A stretch of 64,000 nucleotides of DNA from Pelagibacterium sp. (GTDB lineage: Bacteria > Pseudomonadota > Alphaproteobacteria > Rhizobiales > Devosiaceae): assembly GCA_002723255.1 (NCBI GenBank), contig PBNW01000018.1, positions 1 through 64,000 of the forward strand, written 5' to 3'. The notes under the pieces were generated by a model. The model saw nothing but the letters and a program-made list of their open reading frames with translations, searched no databases and had not been told where the DNA came from. Positions within the stretch are counted from its first letter, which is position 1. The number at the start of each line of letters is the position of its first letter. The position numbers and the translations under genes are program-made. This document shows, piece by piece, positions 51,431-59,611 of the stretch.

Positions 51431-52234
51431 ATGACTATTGCTACCCGCTCCCTTGTTGGAGCCATGGTTCTGCTCGCCTCGACTTCAGCATTCGGCCAGG
51501 ATATGGCCGCTCAGCCGGGCGCTTCCGATGTCGGGTTGGATGCCCCCAGGCAAATCCTGTTCGTTGGCAATTCGTATTTCTATTACAATGACAGTCTGCA
51601 CAATCACACCAGCCGCATGGTTGGCGAAGGCGAGGGGATCGAAGATCTGGCCTATCGCTCGATCACCATTTCGGGCGGTTCGCTCGACATGCACCCCTTC
51701 GCGCACTACCTCACGCCCGATGCGATCGGGTATGAGGAACCTTTCGATGTGGTGATTCTGCAGGGTCACAGCGCGGCGGCCAATTCGGAATCGCGCAGTG
51801 CACGCTTCCGGGACGCGGTGGTTGCCGCCGATGCGCTGATCGATGAAAGCGGTGCACAAACAGTGCTTTACATGAGCCACGCCTATGCCGAAGGGCACAA
51901 CAGCCACGACCCGGAAATGACGGCAAATCTGGCCGCGCTTTATACCGATGTCGGGGCAGAAGTGGACGCGCTGGTGATCCCTGTGGGGCTGGCGTTTGCC
52001 AGGGCCTATGAGGAGCGGCCGGACCTCGAACTGCATATGGAGTTCGACCATAGCCACCCCAGTCTGGCCGGCACCTATCTGGCGGCGGCGACGACGTATG
52101 CGACGCTTTATGACGCTTCGCCGGTGGGGCTGGAGTATGATTATTTCGGCCGGCTGGATGGTGAAACCGCCGCTTTTCTGCAGCAGATTGCCGCGGATAC
52201 CGTGGCGGAATTCCAAGGCAAATCCGGCTCTTAA
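51431..52234 (+). CDS. Exported SGNH-hydrolase-like protein (DUF4886-like)
   Basis: 267 residues with a signal peptide (STSAFGQ). Block I is ILFVGNSYFYYNDSLHNH, with Ser in GNSY; block III-like region is FDVVILQGHSAAAN; block V has the Asp/His pair in EFDHSHPSLAGTYLAA. These match SGNH/GDSL-type hydrolases of the DUF4886 kind. Start ATG 51431 with GGAGG about nine bases upstream. Substrate unknown, perhaps an acylated sugar. Confidence 0.75.
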   Translation: MTIATRSLVGAMVLLASTSAFGQDMAAQPGASDVGLDAPRQILFVGNSYFYYNDSLHNHTSRMVGEGEGIEDLAYRSITISGGSLDMHPFAHYLTPDAIGYEEPFDVVILQGHSAAANSESRSARFRDAVVAADALIDESGAQTVLYMSHAYAEGHNSHDPEMTANLAALYTDVGAEVDALVIPVGLAFARAYEERPDLELHMEFDHSHPSLAGTYLAAATTYATLYDASPVGLEYDYFGRLDGETAAFLQQIAADTVAEFQGKSGS

Positions 52235-52662
52235 CGGTCGATCCGCGTTGAGAGAATGATTGATGACATGGTGCGCTCGACTCCGTCGAGCGCACCGATT
52301 TTGTCGATGACGGAGTCGAGTTCGGCGACGGAGGGGGCTTCGACGATGACGATCATGTCGAAACTGCCCGAGACCGAGTGGACAGCGCGGACTTCTATCA
52401 AATCATCTAAGAATCTGAAGACCTTAGGCGCGAGCTTGGGGGAGACCGTGACCATCAGATGGGCCCGGATCTGGCCGGCGAGATAGTCGTAGGAGAGCTT
52501 TACGACATAGCCGGCAATGGTGCCGTTGCGCTCGAGCCTTTCGAGGCGCGACTGGGCCGTACTCCTTGAAATTCCTAGCTTTCTTGCAATTTCGGCAACC
52601 GGCATGCGGGCGTTTTCGCGCAGCAGGGCGATCAGTTGGCGGTCGGCGTTAATTTTCGTCAT
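52231..52662 (-). CDS. Lrp/AsnC family transcriptional regulator
   Basis: 143 residues: HTH ADRQLIALLRENARMPVAEI with LGISRSTAQSRLERLERNG, and a RAM ligand-binding domain (VRAVHSVSGSFDMIVIVEAP). Divergent from lysine 6-dehydrogenase across 171 bases, so it likely senses lysine and controls that gene. A repeated AATTTTCGTC element (52651-52660 and 52672-52681) overlaps its start and may be part of its binding region. Overlaps the SGNH gene by four bases. Confidence 0.9.
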   Translation of the reverse strand: MTKINADRQLIALLRENARMPVAEIARKLGISRSTAQSRLERLERNGTIAGYVVKLSYDYLAGQIRAHLMVTVSPKLAPKVFRFLDDLIEVRAVHSVSGSFDMIVIVEAPSVAELDSVIDKIGALDGVERTMSSIILSTRIDR

Positions 52663-52833
52663 TGTGGCGTAAATTTTCGTCTATTTGCGCTTTTCGCGCC
52701 GTTATTCTGTCTGATTGCGGGCTGCAAATCAACGAAACTGTGTGTCATCATGAAAAACATTGGCGCCAAAAGCTATGGAGTTGAGCGTTCGGTGCCACAA
52801 CATTTGTGATCTTTGACCAAGAGGGGTTTTGGG

Positions 52834-53988
52834 ATGAAAGAGATCGTTGTGATCGGCGCCGGACGGATCGGTGCAACCATCGCGGACATGGCCAGCCAGA
52901 GCGGCGATTTCGCGGTGACGGTGGTGGACCGATCGGCCGAAGCGCTGGCCGCGCTCGATATCGACGCGAAGGTGAAGACGGCGCGGTGTGAAGTGGCCGA
53001 GCCGGGAGAACTGGAAACAATCCTTTCTGGGAAATTTGCCGTTTTGTCTGCGGCGCCCTATTCGCTGACCACGCGGATCGCCGAAGCGACGGCGGCGGCA
53101 AAGGTTCATTATCTCGATCTGACCGAGGACGTGAAATCGACGCGGCGGGTGAAAGAGATCGCCGCAAAGGCCGAGACCGCCTTTATCCCCCAATGCGGGC
53201 TGGCGCCGGGGTTCATCGCCATTGCGGCGATGAGTCTGGCCAAACAGTTCGATACGCTGGACAGCGTGGCGATGAAGGTGGGGGCGCTGCCGCAGTTTCC
53301 CACCAATGTGCTCAATTACGCGCTGACCTGGTCGCCCGAGGGGGTAATCAACGAATATTGCGAGCCGTGCGAGGCGATCGTTAATGGGAAGATGGCGGAA
53401 ATCGCGCCGCTCGAGGATATCGAGGACTTGACCATCGACGGGGTGGCTTACGAAGCGTTCAACACGTCGGGCGGGCTGGGCTCGACCCCGGAAAAGCTCT
53501 TGGGCAAGGTCAAAACCCTCAACTATCGCACCATCCGCTATCCCGGCCATGCGCGGATCATGAAGCTGCTGCTCAACGATCTGAACCTTAAAGACCGGCG
53601 CGACCTGGCGCTGGACATTTTCCGGCATGCGCTGACCACGACCCGGCAGGACATGGTGGTGATCCGGGTCGATGTGACCGGCACCAAGGACGGTAAGCCG
53701 GCGCACGAGATTTTCGAGCGCACTGTGCTCTCGGGGTTCGTGGGCAAGAAGGAACGCTCGGCCATCCAGATCACGACGGCGGCGGGCATCCTGACGGTGC
53801 TCGACATGCTGGCGGCGGGCGATCTGGCGCAACAGGGGTTCGTGGCGCAGGAAGAGATCGACCTTGATGCGTTCCTGGGCAACCGGTTCGGGCGGGCGTT
53901 TGGTGCGGATCAGGCGGCGCGCAAGGTGGCGGAGATCAGGCGTAGCACACCCAGCCGCGGAAGCTCAGGCCGGCGTAGAACAGGGTAA
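52834..53988 (+). CDS. lysDH: L-lysine 6-dehydrogenase (saccharopine dehydrogenase family)
   Basis: 384 residues. Rossmann start MKEIVVIGAGRIGATIADMA, then FAVLSAAPYSLTTRIAEA, HYLDLTEDVKSTRRV, FIPQCGLAPGFIAI, NTSGGLGSTPEKL and LNYRTIRYPGHARIMK. These match the Agrobacterium-type lysine 6-dehydrogenase, which converts lysine to the semialdehyde/piperideine in catabolism. GAGGGG precedes ATG 52834. The last ~15 codons overlap the convergent methyltransferase gene by 53 bases and extend past the usual end. Confidence 0.88.
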   Translation: MKEIVVIGAGRIGATIADMASQSGDFAVTVVDRSAEALAALDIDAKVKTARCEVAEPGELETILSGKFAVLSAAPYSLTTRIAEATAAAKVHYLDLTEDVKSTRRVKEIAAKAETAFIPQCGLAPGFIAIAAMSLAKQFDTLDSVAMKVGALPQFPTNVLNYALTWSPEGVINEYCEPCEAIVNGKMAEIAPLEDIEDLTIDGVAYEAFNTSGGLGSTPEKLLGKVKTLNYRTIRYPGHARIMKLLLNDLNLKDRRDLALDIFRHALTTTRQDMVVIRVDVTGTKDGKPAHEIFERTVLSGFVGKKERSAIQITTAAGILTVLDMLAAGDLAQQGFVAQEEIDLDAFLGNRFGRAFGADQAARKVAEIRRSTPSRGSSGRRRTG

Positions 53989-54613
53989 TATCGGTAAATC
54001 CGGCCTCTTTGAGCATCGCTTCTTCCTCCTCGGGGGCGAGGATGGTGAGGTTTGTGGCGATGGCGGTGCGGGCGGCCTGGTTTTGTGGATCGCCGCCGCC
54101 GAAGGCGATGTGGCGGGCGATCGATTGGCTGCGCTCGGGCTCGGTCTGGGCAAAGCTGATATGGGCGAGGACAAAGGGCGCGCCGGGGGCAAGGCGGCGG
54201 CGGATGTGGCGGAGCGTTTCGAGCCGGTGTTCGCGCGCGATGAAATGGAACGTCAAAAGGCACACCGCGCCATCGAAGGGGCCATCGGGGGCGTCCGCGA
54301 TATATCCGTGATGGAGGCGGATGCGGGCGGCGTGGGGGCCGATGGTCTCTTTGGCCGCCGCGAGCATATCGGCTGAGGGATCGACGCCGTCAAAAGTCCA
54401 GCCGGGATGTTTTTCGGCCAGCGATTTGAGCTCGAGTCCGCCACCGGCCCCAAGCACCAGGATTTTCCCATTCCCCCGCACGCGCTCGGCCAGAAGCTGG
54501 GACGTCATGGCGTGCAGACCATCGAATCCGGGCACCTTGCGCGGCGTACCGGCGGCATAAGTGCTGGCGTGGCCGGCGCCGAAAGCGGAGGCTGTGGGGT
54601 TGGGGGTTTTCAT
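53936..54613 (-). CDS. Class I SAM-dependent methyltransferase
   Basis: 225 residues. KILVLGAGGGLELKSLAEKHPG is motif I, FDGVDPSADMLAAAKE motif II, FDGAVCLLTFHFI motif IV and LAPGAPFVLAHISF motif VI. Typical small-molecule methyltransferase fold; substrate unknown. Its start is 142 bases from a strong palindrome at 54755-54780. Confidence 0.85.
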   Translation of the reverse strand: MKTPNPTASAFGAGHASTYAAGTPRKVPGFDGLHAMTSQLLAERVRGNGKILVLGAGGGLELKSLAEKHPGWTFDGVDPSADMLAAAKETIGPHAARIRLHHGYIADAPDGPFDGAVCLLTFHFIAREHRLETLRHIRRRLAPGAPFVLAHISFAQTEPERSQSIARHIAFGGGDPQNQAARTAIATNLTILAPEEEEAMLKEAGFTDITLFYAGLSFRGWVCYA

Positions 54614-54754
54614 GTAACTTTATGTGTGGCGGTTTGGTGGGGGTGTCAAAGTGGGCAGGCGATTCCGACATGACCAGCGGCTTGGCGTGAACTTGCGACC
54701 CCATTTCGGTCGTTACAACGTTCATCCCCGTTGCCTGAAAGCAGACGAACTGTT

Positions 54755-54780
54755 GCGCCAACCTATTGACAGGTTGGCGC
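54755..54780. promoter_or_regulatory. Perfect 26-bp palindrome, candidate operator
   Basis: GCGCCAACCT-ATTGAC-AGGTTGGCGC. The loop and right arm contain TTGACA, so a dimeric repressor bound here could cover a -35 box. No gene follows on the plus strand for 2.5 kb. Confidence 0.5.
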
Positions 54781-55031
54781 GTCGATCTAGACCATGCGAC
54801 GTGTGATCATCGCGCCCAAAGCCACCGCCTGTTCATACGTTCTTTGATCCGTTTTAGTCCCTCTGGGGCCAGCGCTTGCGTCTTTCCTTCTCGCGGTTCT
54901 TTTATCGCTACGCTCGGAGCGAATGATTGCACTTATGAATTAGTAACCGTCTACCGCTTTACGCCCAATTTGCCGAGAGACGATATCGGAACCAGTTGAC
55001 ACGGGAATATTTCTGCTATTTACGTACGTTC

Positions 55032-55117
55032 AGGCGAAGCGGGCTTAACGTCCCAGCGTGAAGTGGGCCTATCTCTGATAAGAGCCCTTTCCGAGAGTAC
55101 GCTGGTACGGGACGCCT
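55032..55117 (+). ncRNA. Possible structured RNA (unnamed)
   Basis: CGTCCCAGCG (55049-55058) pairs with CGCTGG...GACG (55100-55114) with one bulge; AGG at 55032 can pair with CCT at 55115, and the enclosed part has GGG...CTCT-GATA-AGAG-CCC. A weak promoter lies just upstream. No family recognised. Confidence 0.25.
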
Positions 55118-55220
55118 TTACTGTAGTTCTTGTTTCGAATGGTACCAAAGATTCAAGGATGAAAGCGCACAGAAGCCACGCTTCTGATATCGCCATTTAA
55201 ACGCTCTCATATGAATGCCC

Positions 55221-55255
55221 AGAAGGCCTCTCTGCGAAAACGCGGGAGGCCTTCT
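55221..55255 (-). terminator. Hairpin at the end of the minus-strand cassette
   Basis: AGAAGGCCTC and GAGGCCTTCT form a perfect 10-bp stem with an inner GCG-TTTT-CGC, starting eight bases beyond the last stop. Weak T tract, but position and stability fit a terminator. Confidence 0.65.
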
Positions 55256-55262
55256 ATCATTC

Positions 55263-56174
55263 CTACCTGATGCAATCGTCCACTAGCATGTTGATGCGCT
55301 CGCTCTTGGGCTGGAATTGGCCTCGTTGGCGGCATGTGATCGTTACGTCTGAAAGCTTCTTCCCGTTGCCTTCTCTGGTGAGATCGAAATGAAAGTCGTC
55401 AGCATAGGGACAGCCCAGCCGATAGAACCTAGTCAATGCTATGGCGGGGTCAGAATATGCATCTGAACTACCATGCCTGCCGCCTGACGCCTCCGCAGGC
55501 TGAAAACGTAAGCCCTTCGGCGAAATGTAAGCATTACGGGAGCGTGAGAAGTTCGTGCGCTTAAACTGGGTAACGTCGCCTTTATTGAACTCAGTGGCGG
55601 CGTTTCTGAGAAGGTCCATCAGCGGCCGCGCATTGTAGTTGATAGGCGGCAGAAAAAGCGGGGACCGATACGAGCTCATTGTCTCACGCAAAATTCCAAG
55701 AGAAAGCCGTGCATCTTCAATCTTCGCAAGAATTTCTGCGACCGTTTTATTCCTATTGTTATAGGTGGATATCGATAGTCCCATAGCCAGTGCGGAGTGG
55801 TGAAAGCGATTCAGAAGATCACTGACACACTGACCATTTTGGTGGATTAGTATTAGAAAATCAGGCTTGGTTAAGGTGCACGAGTGGCCGTTGGTTTTGC
55901 GACAGCTCACCCCCTTTCCATGAGCTAAACCGCACCCACGGGAAGCGTTCTGGCAAAAACCATTGGGCCGTTTAGTCGTACCAAATACGGCATCTAACGC
56001 CGCGTTCAGAGCATCATCAACATCCGATCGGCGGTAAAGCATGCCCTTGGATGATCTAAGACGAGCACCGGTGCCTCTAAATACGTAATTATCAGGATAT
56101 CGCTTCCTGAGATCTGCAAGCACTCCATTTACGATTGTTCCTGGAATGCCAGCCAATACGATCGCGTACCGCAT
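55263..56174 (-). CDS. Unknown protein with Cys cluster (cassette gene 3)
   Basis: 303 residues; no family recognised, no signal peptide or membrane segment. A Cys cluster (C74-x6-C81-x9-C91-x7-C99, His/Lys/Gly-rich around it) may bind zinc. Residues ~100-175 look helical; the C-terminal part contains LGCPYADDFHFDL and a final beta-like stretch (SDVTITCRQRG). AAGG lies six bases upstream and the gene starts 11 bases after the LOTUS-like gene, so the two form an operon. G+C is lower than in neighbours by eye. A nucleic-acid-related or defence role is only a guess. Confidence 0.8.
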   Translation of the reverse strand: MRYAIVLAGIPGTIVNGVLADLRKRYPDNYVFRGTGARLRSSKGMLYRRSDVDDALNAALDAVFGTTKRPNGFCQNASRGCGLAHGKGVSCRKTNGHSCTLTKPDFLILIHQNGQCVSDLLNRFHHSALAMGLSISTYNNRNKTVAEILAKIEDARLSLGILRETMSSYRSPLFLPPINYNARPLMDLLRNAATEFNKGDVTQFKRTNFSRSRNAYISPKGLRFQPAEASGGRHGSSDAYSDPAIALTRFYRLGCPYADDFHFDLTREGNGKKLSDVTITCRQRGQFQPKSERINMLVDDCIR

Positions 56175-56184
56175 CTACCACCTT

Positions 56185-56874
56185 CTACGACAAAAGGCGC
56201 CCTAGTAGGTCGAGCGGTAACGAATATCCGTGTCGCTCGTTCGCTGGTATCTCGTCTATGAGATTCCGCAGAGCTCTGATGCCGGAACTATCTTTGCCGG
56301 AAGGGGCCCCCGCCTTTCGGCTACCGGCCTCGCTGCGCGCAAAATCGATCGGCTTTAGTCCATTCTCGATACACCACTGGTTGATCGAATTCGATATCTC
56401 TTCATCTCGAATATTTTTGGGGAGATGCGAGTCGGGAACAAATGCAGGCTCAATCTCAATTCCCTTCGAGGTTTCCTGCTGCTCGCCTTGAACATCTACG
56501 AAGTTATAAGGGCTATCCGTTTGTATGAACCGTCTGAAGCCTTCACGAATGGGTTTGGAGAAGGCTGTCCAAAACACTTTATCGAACCGAATAGCTTGTG
56601 GCTTGGACAGTTCAATGCTGTTGAGCCCGACCGCTAGAGTTGCTCCGCTTCCCGTAAAGGTAACCTGCTCCGCGAGGTGCTCTCGGATGATCTCGCTGAG
56701 ACGCTTTCCCTCTGTTATCTCCTTGACCGGTTCACCCAGCTTGCGAGCTAGCTTCCCGCCAATTTGAGAGAGATAAATTGGCGCGCCGTCAGCTTCACGT
56801 AGAATCTCCACAATAGCATCGGTGAGCGACGAAGAATCCCACACCGGTGAGTCCCCTTTCTTCTTTCCAGCCAT
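56185..56874 (-). CDS. OST-HTH/LOTUS-like domain protein (cassette gene 2)
   Basis: 229 residues. Residues ~14-85 read like an OST-HTH/LOTUS winged helix: LTDAIVEILREADGAPIYLS, QIGGKLARKL and KRLSEIIREHL, with a final beta pair (QVTFTGSGATLAVGL). LOTUS domains bind RNA, often G-rich or structured. The rest (residues ~95-229) is unassigned; a segment near IRALRNLIDEIPANER may be helical. GGGGGAAG precedes the ATG. First large gene of the minus-strand cassette. Confidence 0.75.
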   Translation of the reverse strand: MAGKKKGDSPVWDSSSLTDAIVEILREADGAPIYLSQIGGKLARKLGEPVKEITEGKRLSEIIREHLAEQVTFTGSGATLAVGLNSIELSKPQAIRFDKVFWTAFSKPIREGFRRFIQTDSPYNFVDVQGEQQETSKGIEIEPAFVPDSHLPKNIRDEEISNSINQWCIENGLKPIDFARSEAGSRKAGAPSGKDSSGIRALRNLIDEIPANERHGYSLPLDLLGRLLS

Positions 56875-56979
56875 TTACTTCCCCCAAATGCTCACTTCAG
56901 CATCCTGCCGTTTGACTAACGCACATAGGCGAGCCAAGCCCGAAGTGAGCATACAACGACCATTCTTCATATTGCTCAT
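56875..56979 (-). CDS. Possible 34-aa ORF abutting the LOTUS-like gene
   Basis: ATG 56979 to TAA 56875, with the stop directly adjoining the next ATG (TAAATG). The product begins MSNMKNGRCMLTSGLARL and is basic with two Cys. An 11-bp inverted repeat lies within it. The Shine-Dalgarno is weak. It could be a leader peptide or a real small gene. Confidence 0.35.
   Translation of the reverse strand: MSNMKNGRCMLTSGLARLCALVKRQDAEVSIWGK
56888..56952. repeat. Inverted repeat at the head of the cassette
   Basis: ATGCTCACTTC (56888-56898) and GAAGTGAGCAT (56942-56952) are perfect 11-bp inverted copies 43 bases apart. In mRNA they would form a stem ending beside the ribosome binding site of the LOTUS-like gene. 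Confidence 0.6.
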
Positions 56980-57346
56980 GACATTTCAGCGCCGCCAGTT
57001 CAAGCCGTAAACCCGGCCATGCATAGTCGGACTTAAATTGACACGCGCAGTAGTTGCGGGCTGGGAGCTCACGAGTATTGAGCGAACGACGAGAGATCGG
57101 GCTTGTCGAAGGGCAGCGACCACTTGAATGGCCGCTTTTCCAACTCCGCCGCCGTTCCGCTGGTCACCTGATATTGGCGCGACCGGGTACTGGTTCCGGA
57201 CTCGGGGCCAGGATCACGATCGGGAAGCGCTGCTCCCACCCCCACAGTTGCCACGGCCGGGCGGATAGGCTAGATCGGCGCCCCTTTTTGTTTTTGCCTC
57301 GGCGGCGCGGGTTTGCGGGCGGGGGTGGTTTGGGTCGGGTTTTCTC
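56980..57346. other. Gap between the cassette and the Hsp70-like gene
   Basis: About 370 bases. The cassette promoter should be here, but no clear -35/-10 pair is visible. Composition returns to high G+C at about 57110. A minus-strand frame (57069-57254) could be a gene remnant but matches nothing I know. Confidence 0.4.
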
Positions 57347-58606
57347 ATGGCATCGCTTTATTGTGGGGTCGATTTCGGCACCACCAATTCCACCATCGGG
57401 GTCGTTGGGCCCGATGGCGCGCCGGTGTTGATCCCGGTTGAAGGGGACGCGGTGACGTTGCCTTCGGCGCTGTTTTTCAGTTTCGAGGATCAGAGCACCC
57501 ATTTCGGGCGGTCGGCGGTGCATGAATATATGGACGGGGCCGAGGGGCGGTTCATGCGGGCGCTCAAATCGGTGCTGGGGACGGCCCTGATGGAGGAGAC
57601 GACCCAGATCGGGCGCGAGCGGATCGGGTTTGAGGGGTTGATCGGGCGGTTTTTGAGCCATTTGCGCGACAGGCTGACCGCGCACACCGGGGCGATGCCC
57701 GAGCATGTGGTTTTGGGGCGGCCGGTTTATTTCGTCGACGGGGACCAAGGCGCCGACAGGACGGCGCAAAACCAGCTGGAAGCGGCGGCGCGCAGCGTTG
57801 GATTTTCCCATGTCGAATTTCAGTTCGAGCCGGTGGCGGCGGCGCTGCATTTCGAGCGCACGCTGGAGGCCGAAGCGCTGGCGCTGGTTGTCGATATCGG
57901 GGGCGGCACATCGGACTTTTCGGTGCTGAAACTATCGCCGCAACGCCGGGCCAGCACCGACCGGCGCGAAGACATCTTGAGCACGACGGGCGTGCATGTG
58001 GGCGGGACCGATTTCGACCGGCAGCTCAACATTTTCAAGGTGATGCCCGAAATGGGGCTGGGCACCTTAACGCGCGATGGCAAGCGGGAGATGCCGCGCT
58101 GGTATTTTCACGATATGGCGACCTGGCACAGGATCAACCAGCTCTATCGCCCCGAAATCTTGCGCGACATGCGCGAATTGCAGCGCGAGGCGGCCGAACC
58201 GGACAAGCTCGAGCGGTTTCGGCACCTTCTCGCCCACCGCTCGGGACACCGGCTGGCCGGGCAGGTGGAGGCGGCAAAGATCGCTTTGACCGATACGCCG
58301 ATGGTCGCCATCACGCTCGAAGAGCCGGGGCTGTCGCTGGCCATTCCCACAACGCGGGCCGAGTTCGAGGCGGCGAGCGCGGGGCTGACCGGCAAGATCG
58401 GGGCGGCGCTCGACGATGCGCTGGCTGCAGCGGGGGTGAGCGCTTCGGCGATCGAAACGGTGATCCTGACCGGGGGCGGCGCGCAGGTGCGGCAGGTGCG
58501 GGCGCTGGTCGATGCGCGCTTTGCCCATGCGCGGATCGCCCAATCGGACCGGTTCGGGGCCGTGGGGCTGGGGCTGGCGGTGGACGCGGCGCGGCGGTTT
58601 GCGTGA
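57347..58606 (+). CDS. Hsp70-family ATPase (YegD-like)
   Basis: 419 residues: phosphate-1 motif CGVDFGTTNSTIGVV, phosphate-2 VVDIGGGTSDFSVLKL, adenosine motif VILTGGGAQVRQVRAL. Length and lack of a substrate-binding domain fit YegD-type Hsp70 relatives rather than DnaK. Client unknown. Confidence 0.9.
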   Translation: MASLYCGVDFGTTNSTIGVVGPDGAPVLIPVEGDAVTLPSALFFSFEDQSTHFGRSAVHEYMDGAEGRFMRALKSVLGTALMEETTQIGRERIGFEGLIGRFLSHLRDRLTAHTGAMPEHVVLGRPVYFVDGDQGADRTAQNQLEAAARSVGFSHVEFQFEPVAAALHFERTLEAEALALVVDIGGGTSDFSVLKLSPQRRASTDRREDILSTTGVHVGGTDFDRQLNIFKVMPEMGLGTLTRDGKREMPRWYFHDMATWHRINQLYRPEILRDMRELQREAAEPDKLERFRHLLAHRSGHRLAGQVEAAKIALTDTPMVAITLEEPGLSLAIPTTRAEFEAASAGLTGKIGAALDDALAAAGVSASAIETVILTGGGAQVRQVRALVDARFAHARIAQSDRFGAVGLGLAVDAARRFA

Positions 58607-58622
58607 GCGGTGCTGAGCGGGG

Positions 58623-59429
58623 TCAGCTCGCCAGCTTTTTGACCCTTTCGATCAGCGCCATGGCGGCGGCGGGGTTTTTTTCCTTAAAACCGGAAATGAC
58701 GAAGGCGAAGACGTCGCGGGGGGTTTCGGCGGGGGCGGGGGCAAAGCTGGGGAGATCGGCAGGGACGCCGCCTTTGGCGTAGGTCACGATGCGGTCGGCC
58801 CAGGCGTCGAGGTCTTTTTCCGAATAGCCTTTTTCGTTGTCCTCGGAGGTGCCCTGGAGGCGCAGATAGACGAAATCGGCGGTGGGGTCGGCGATGACGG
58901 AATATTGGGCGTCGGCGCCGGTAATCAGCGCCACGCCGTTCTCGCGGGCCAGGGCGACGGCTTCGGCGTTGGCAAAGCTTTCATGGCGGGCTTCGAGGGC
59001 GTGGCGGAGGGTTTTGTTGTCCTGGGTGGCGGGGAGGAGTTTGAGGAAGGCCGCGAAATCGGCGGGATCGAATTTCTTGGTGGCGGCGAGCTGCCAGTTG
59101 ATGGGGCCGAGCTTGTCTTTGAGTTCAACGATGCCCGAGGAAGTGAAGCGGAGAACCGATTCGGAGGCGTCGGCCAGCACCTTCTTGTTGGTGGCGTAGC
59201 GGGTGCCCTTCAATGTGAACATGAAATCGGCCGGCACTTCGTCGTGCCATTTTCTGAAGCTTTCGGGCTTTTGGGAGCCGTAGAAGGTGCCGTTGACCTC
59301 GACCCCGGTCATGGTTGTGCCCATGTGTTCGAGCTCGCGCTTTTGCGTGAGTTTTTGCGGGTAATAGGTGCCGCGCCAGGGCTCGAAGGTCCAGCCGCCC
59401 ACGCCGATGAAAATCCTGCCCATTGCCAT
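58623..59429 (-). CDS. DUF72 family protein
   Basis: 268 residues: FIGVGGWTFEPWRGTYYP, VEVNGTFYGSQKPESFRKW, FMFTLKGTRYATN and FVYLRLQG. DUF72 is a TIM-barrel family of unknown activity. ATG 59429 has GGAGG five bases upstream; ATG 59441 overlaps that site. Confidence 0.9.
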   Translation of the reverse strand: MAMGRIFIGVGGWTFEPWRGTYYPQKLTQKRELEHMGTTMTGVEVNGTFYGSQKPESFRKWHDEVPADFMFTLKGTRYATNKKVLADASESVLRFTSSGIVELKDKLGPINWQLAATKKFDPADFAAFLKLLPATQDNKTLRHALEARHESFANAEAVALARENGVALITGADAQYSVIADPTADFVYLRLQGTSEDNEKGYSEKDLDAWADRIVTYAKGGVPADLPSFAPAPAETPRDVFAFVISGFKEKNPAAAMALIERVKKLAS

Positions 59430-59611
59430 TATCGCCTCCATCCGGTGTTGGCGGCGACATTATCATTGCGCCGGTTTGGCGACAGCCCGGATTTGCCCAC
59501 GGGAGGAAAAAATCTGCGCCCGGGGGCAACCGAATGGGCGGCGGGGGGTTCAATCGGAGCGCCAAGGCGGGTAGCCTGCGGCGCATATTTCATCAGCCCA
59601 TCTGCAGGTCC

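Larger units (their letters stand above)
54614..55262. other. Gene-free region at the edge of the low-G+C cassette
   Basis: About 650 bases without a credible gene. It contains a perfect palindrome (54755-54780), a possible promoter (TTGACA 54996, TATTTA 55017, 15-base spacing), a foldable stretch (55032-55117) and a hairpin at the cassette end (55221-55255). Composition changes to lower G+C at about 54790. Confidence 0.5.

Noticed and set aside
54766-54999. 77-aa plus-strand frame beside the palindrome
   Set aside because: Begins within the palindrome, no ribosome binding site and no recognisable features.
57069-57254. 61-aa minus-strand frame before the Hsp70-like gene
   Set aside because: No domain, start signal or partner; may be an eroded gene end but cannot be supported.
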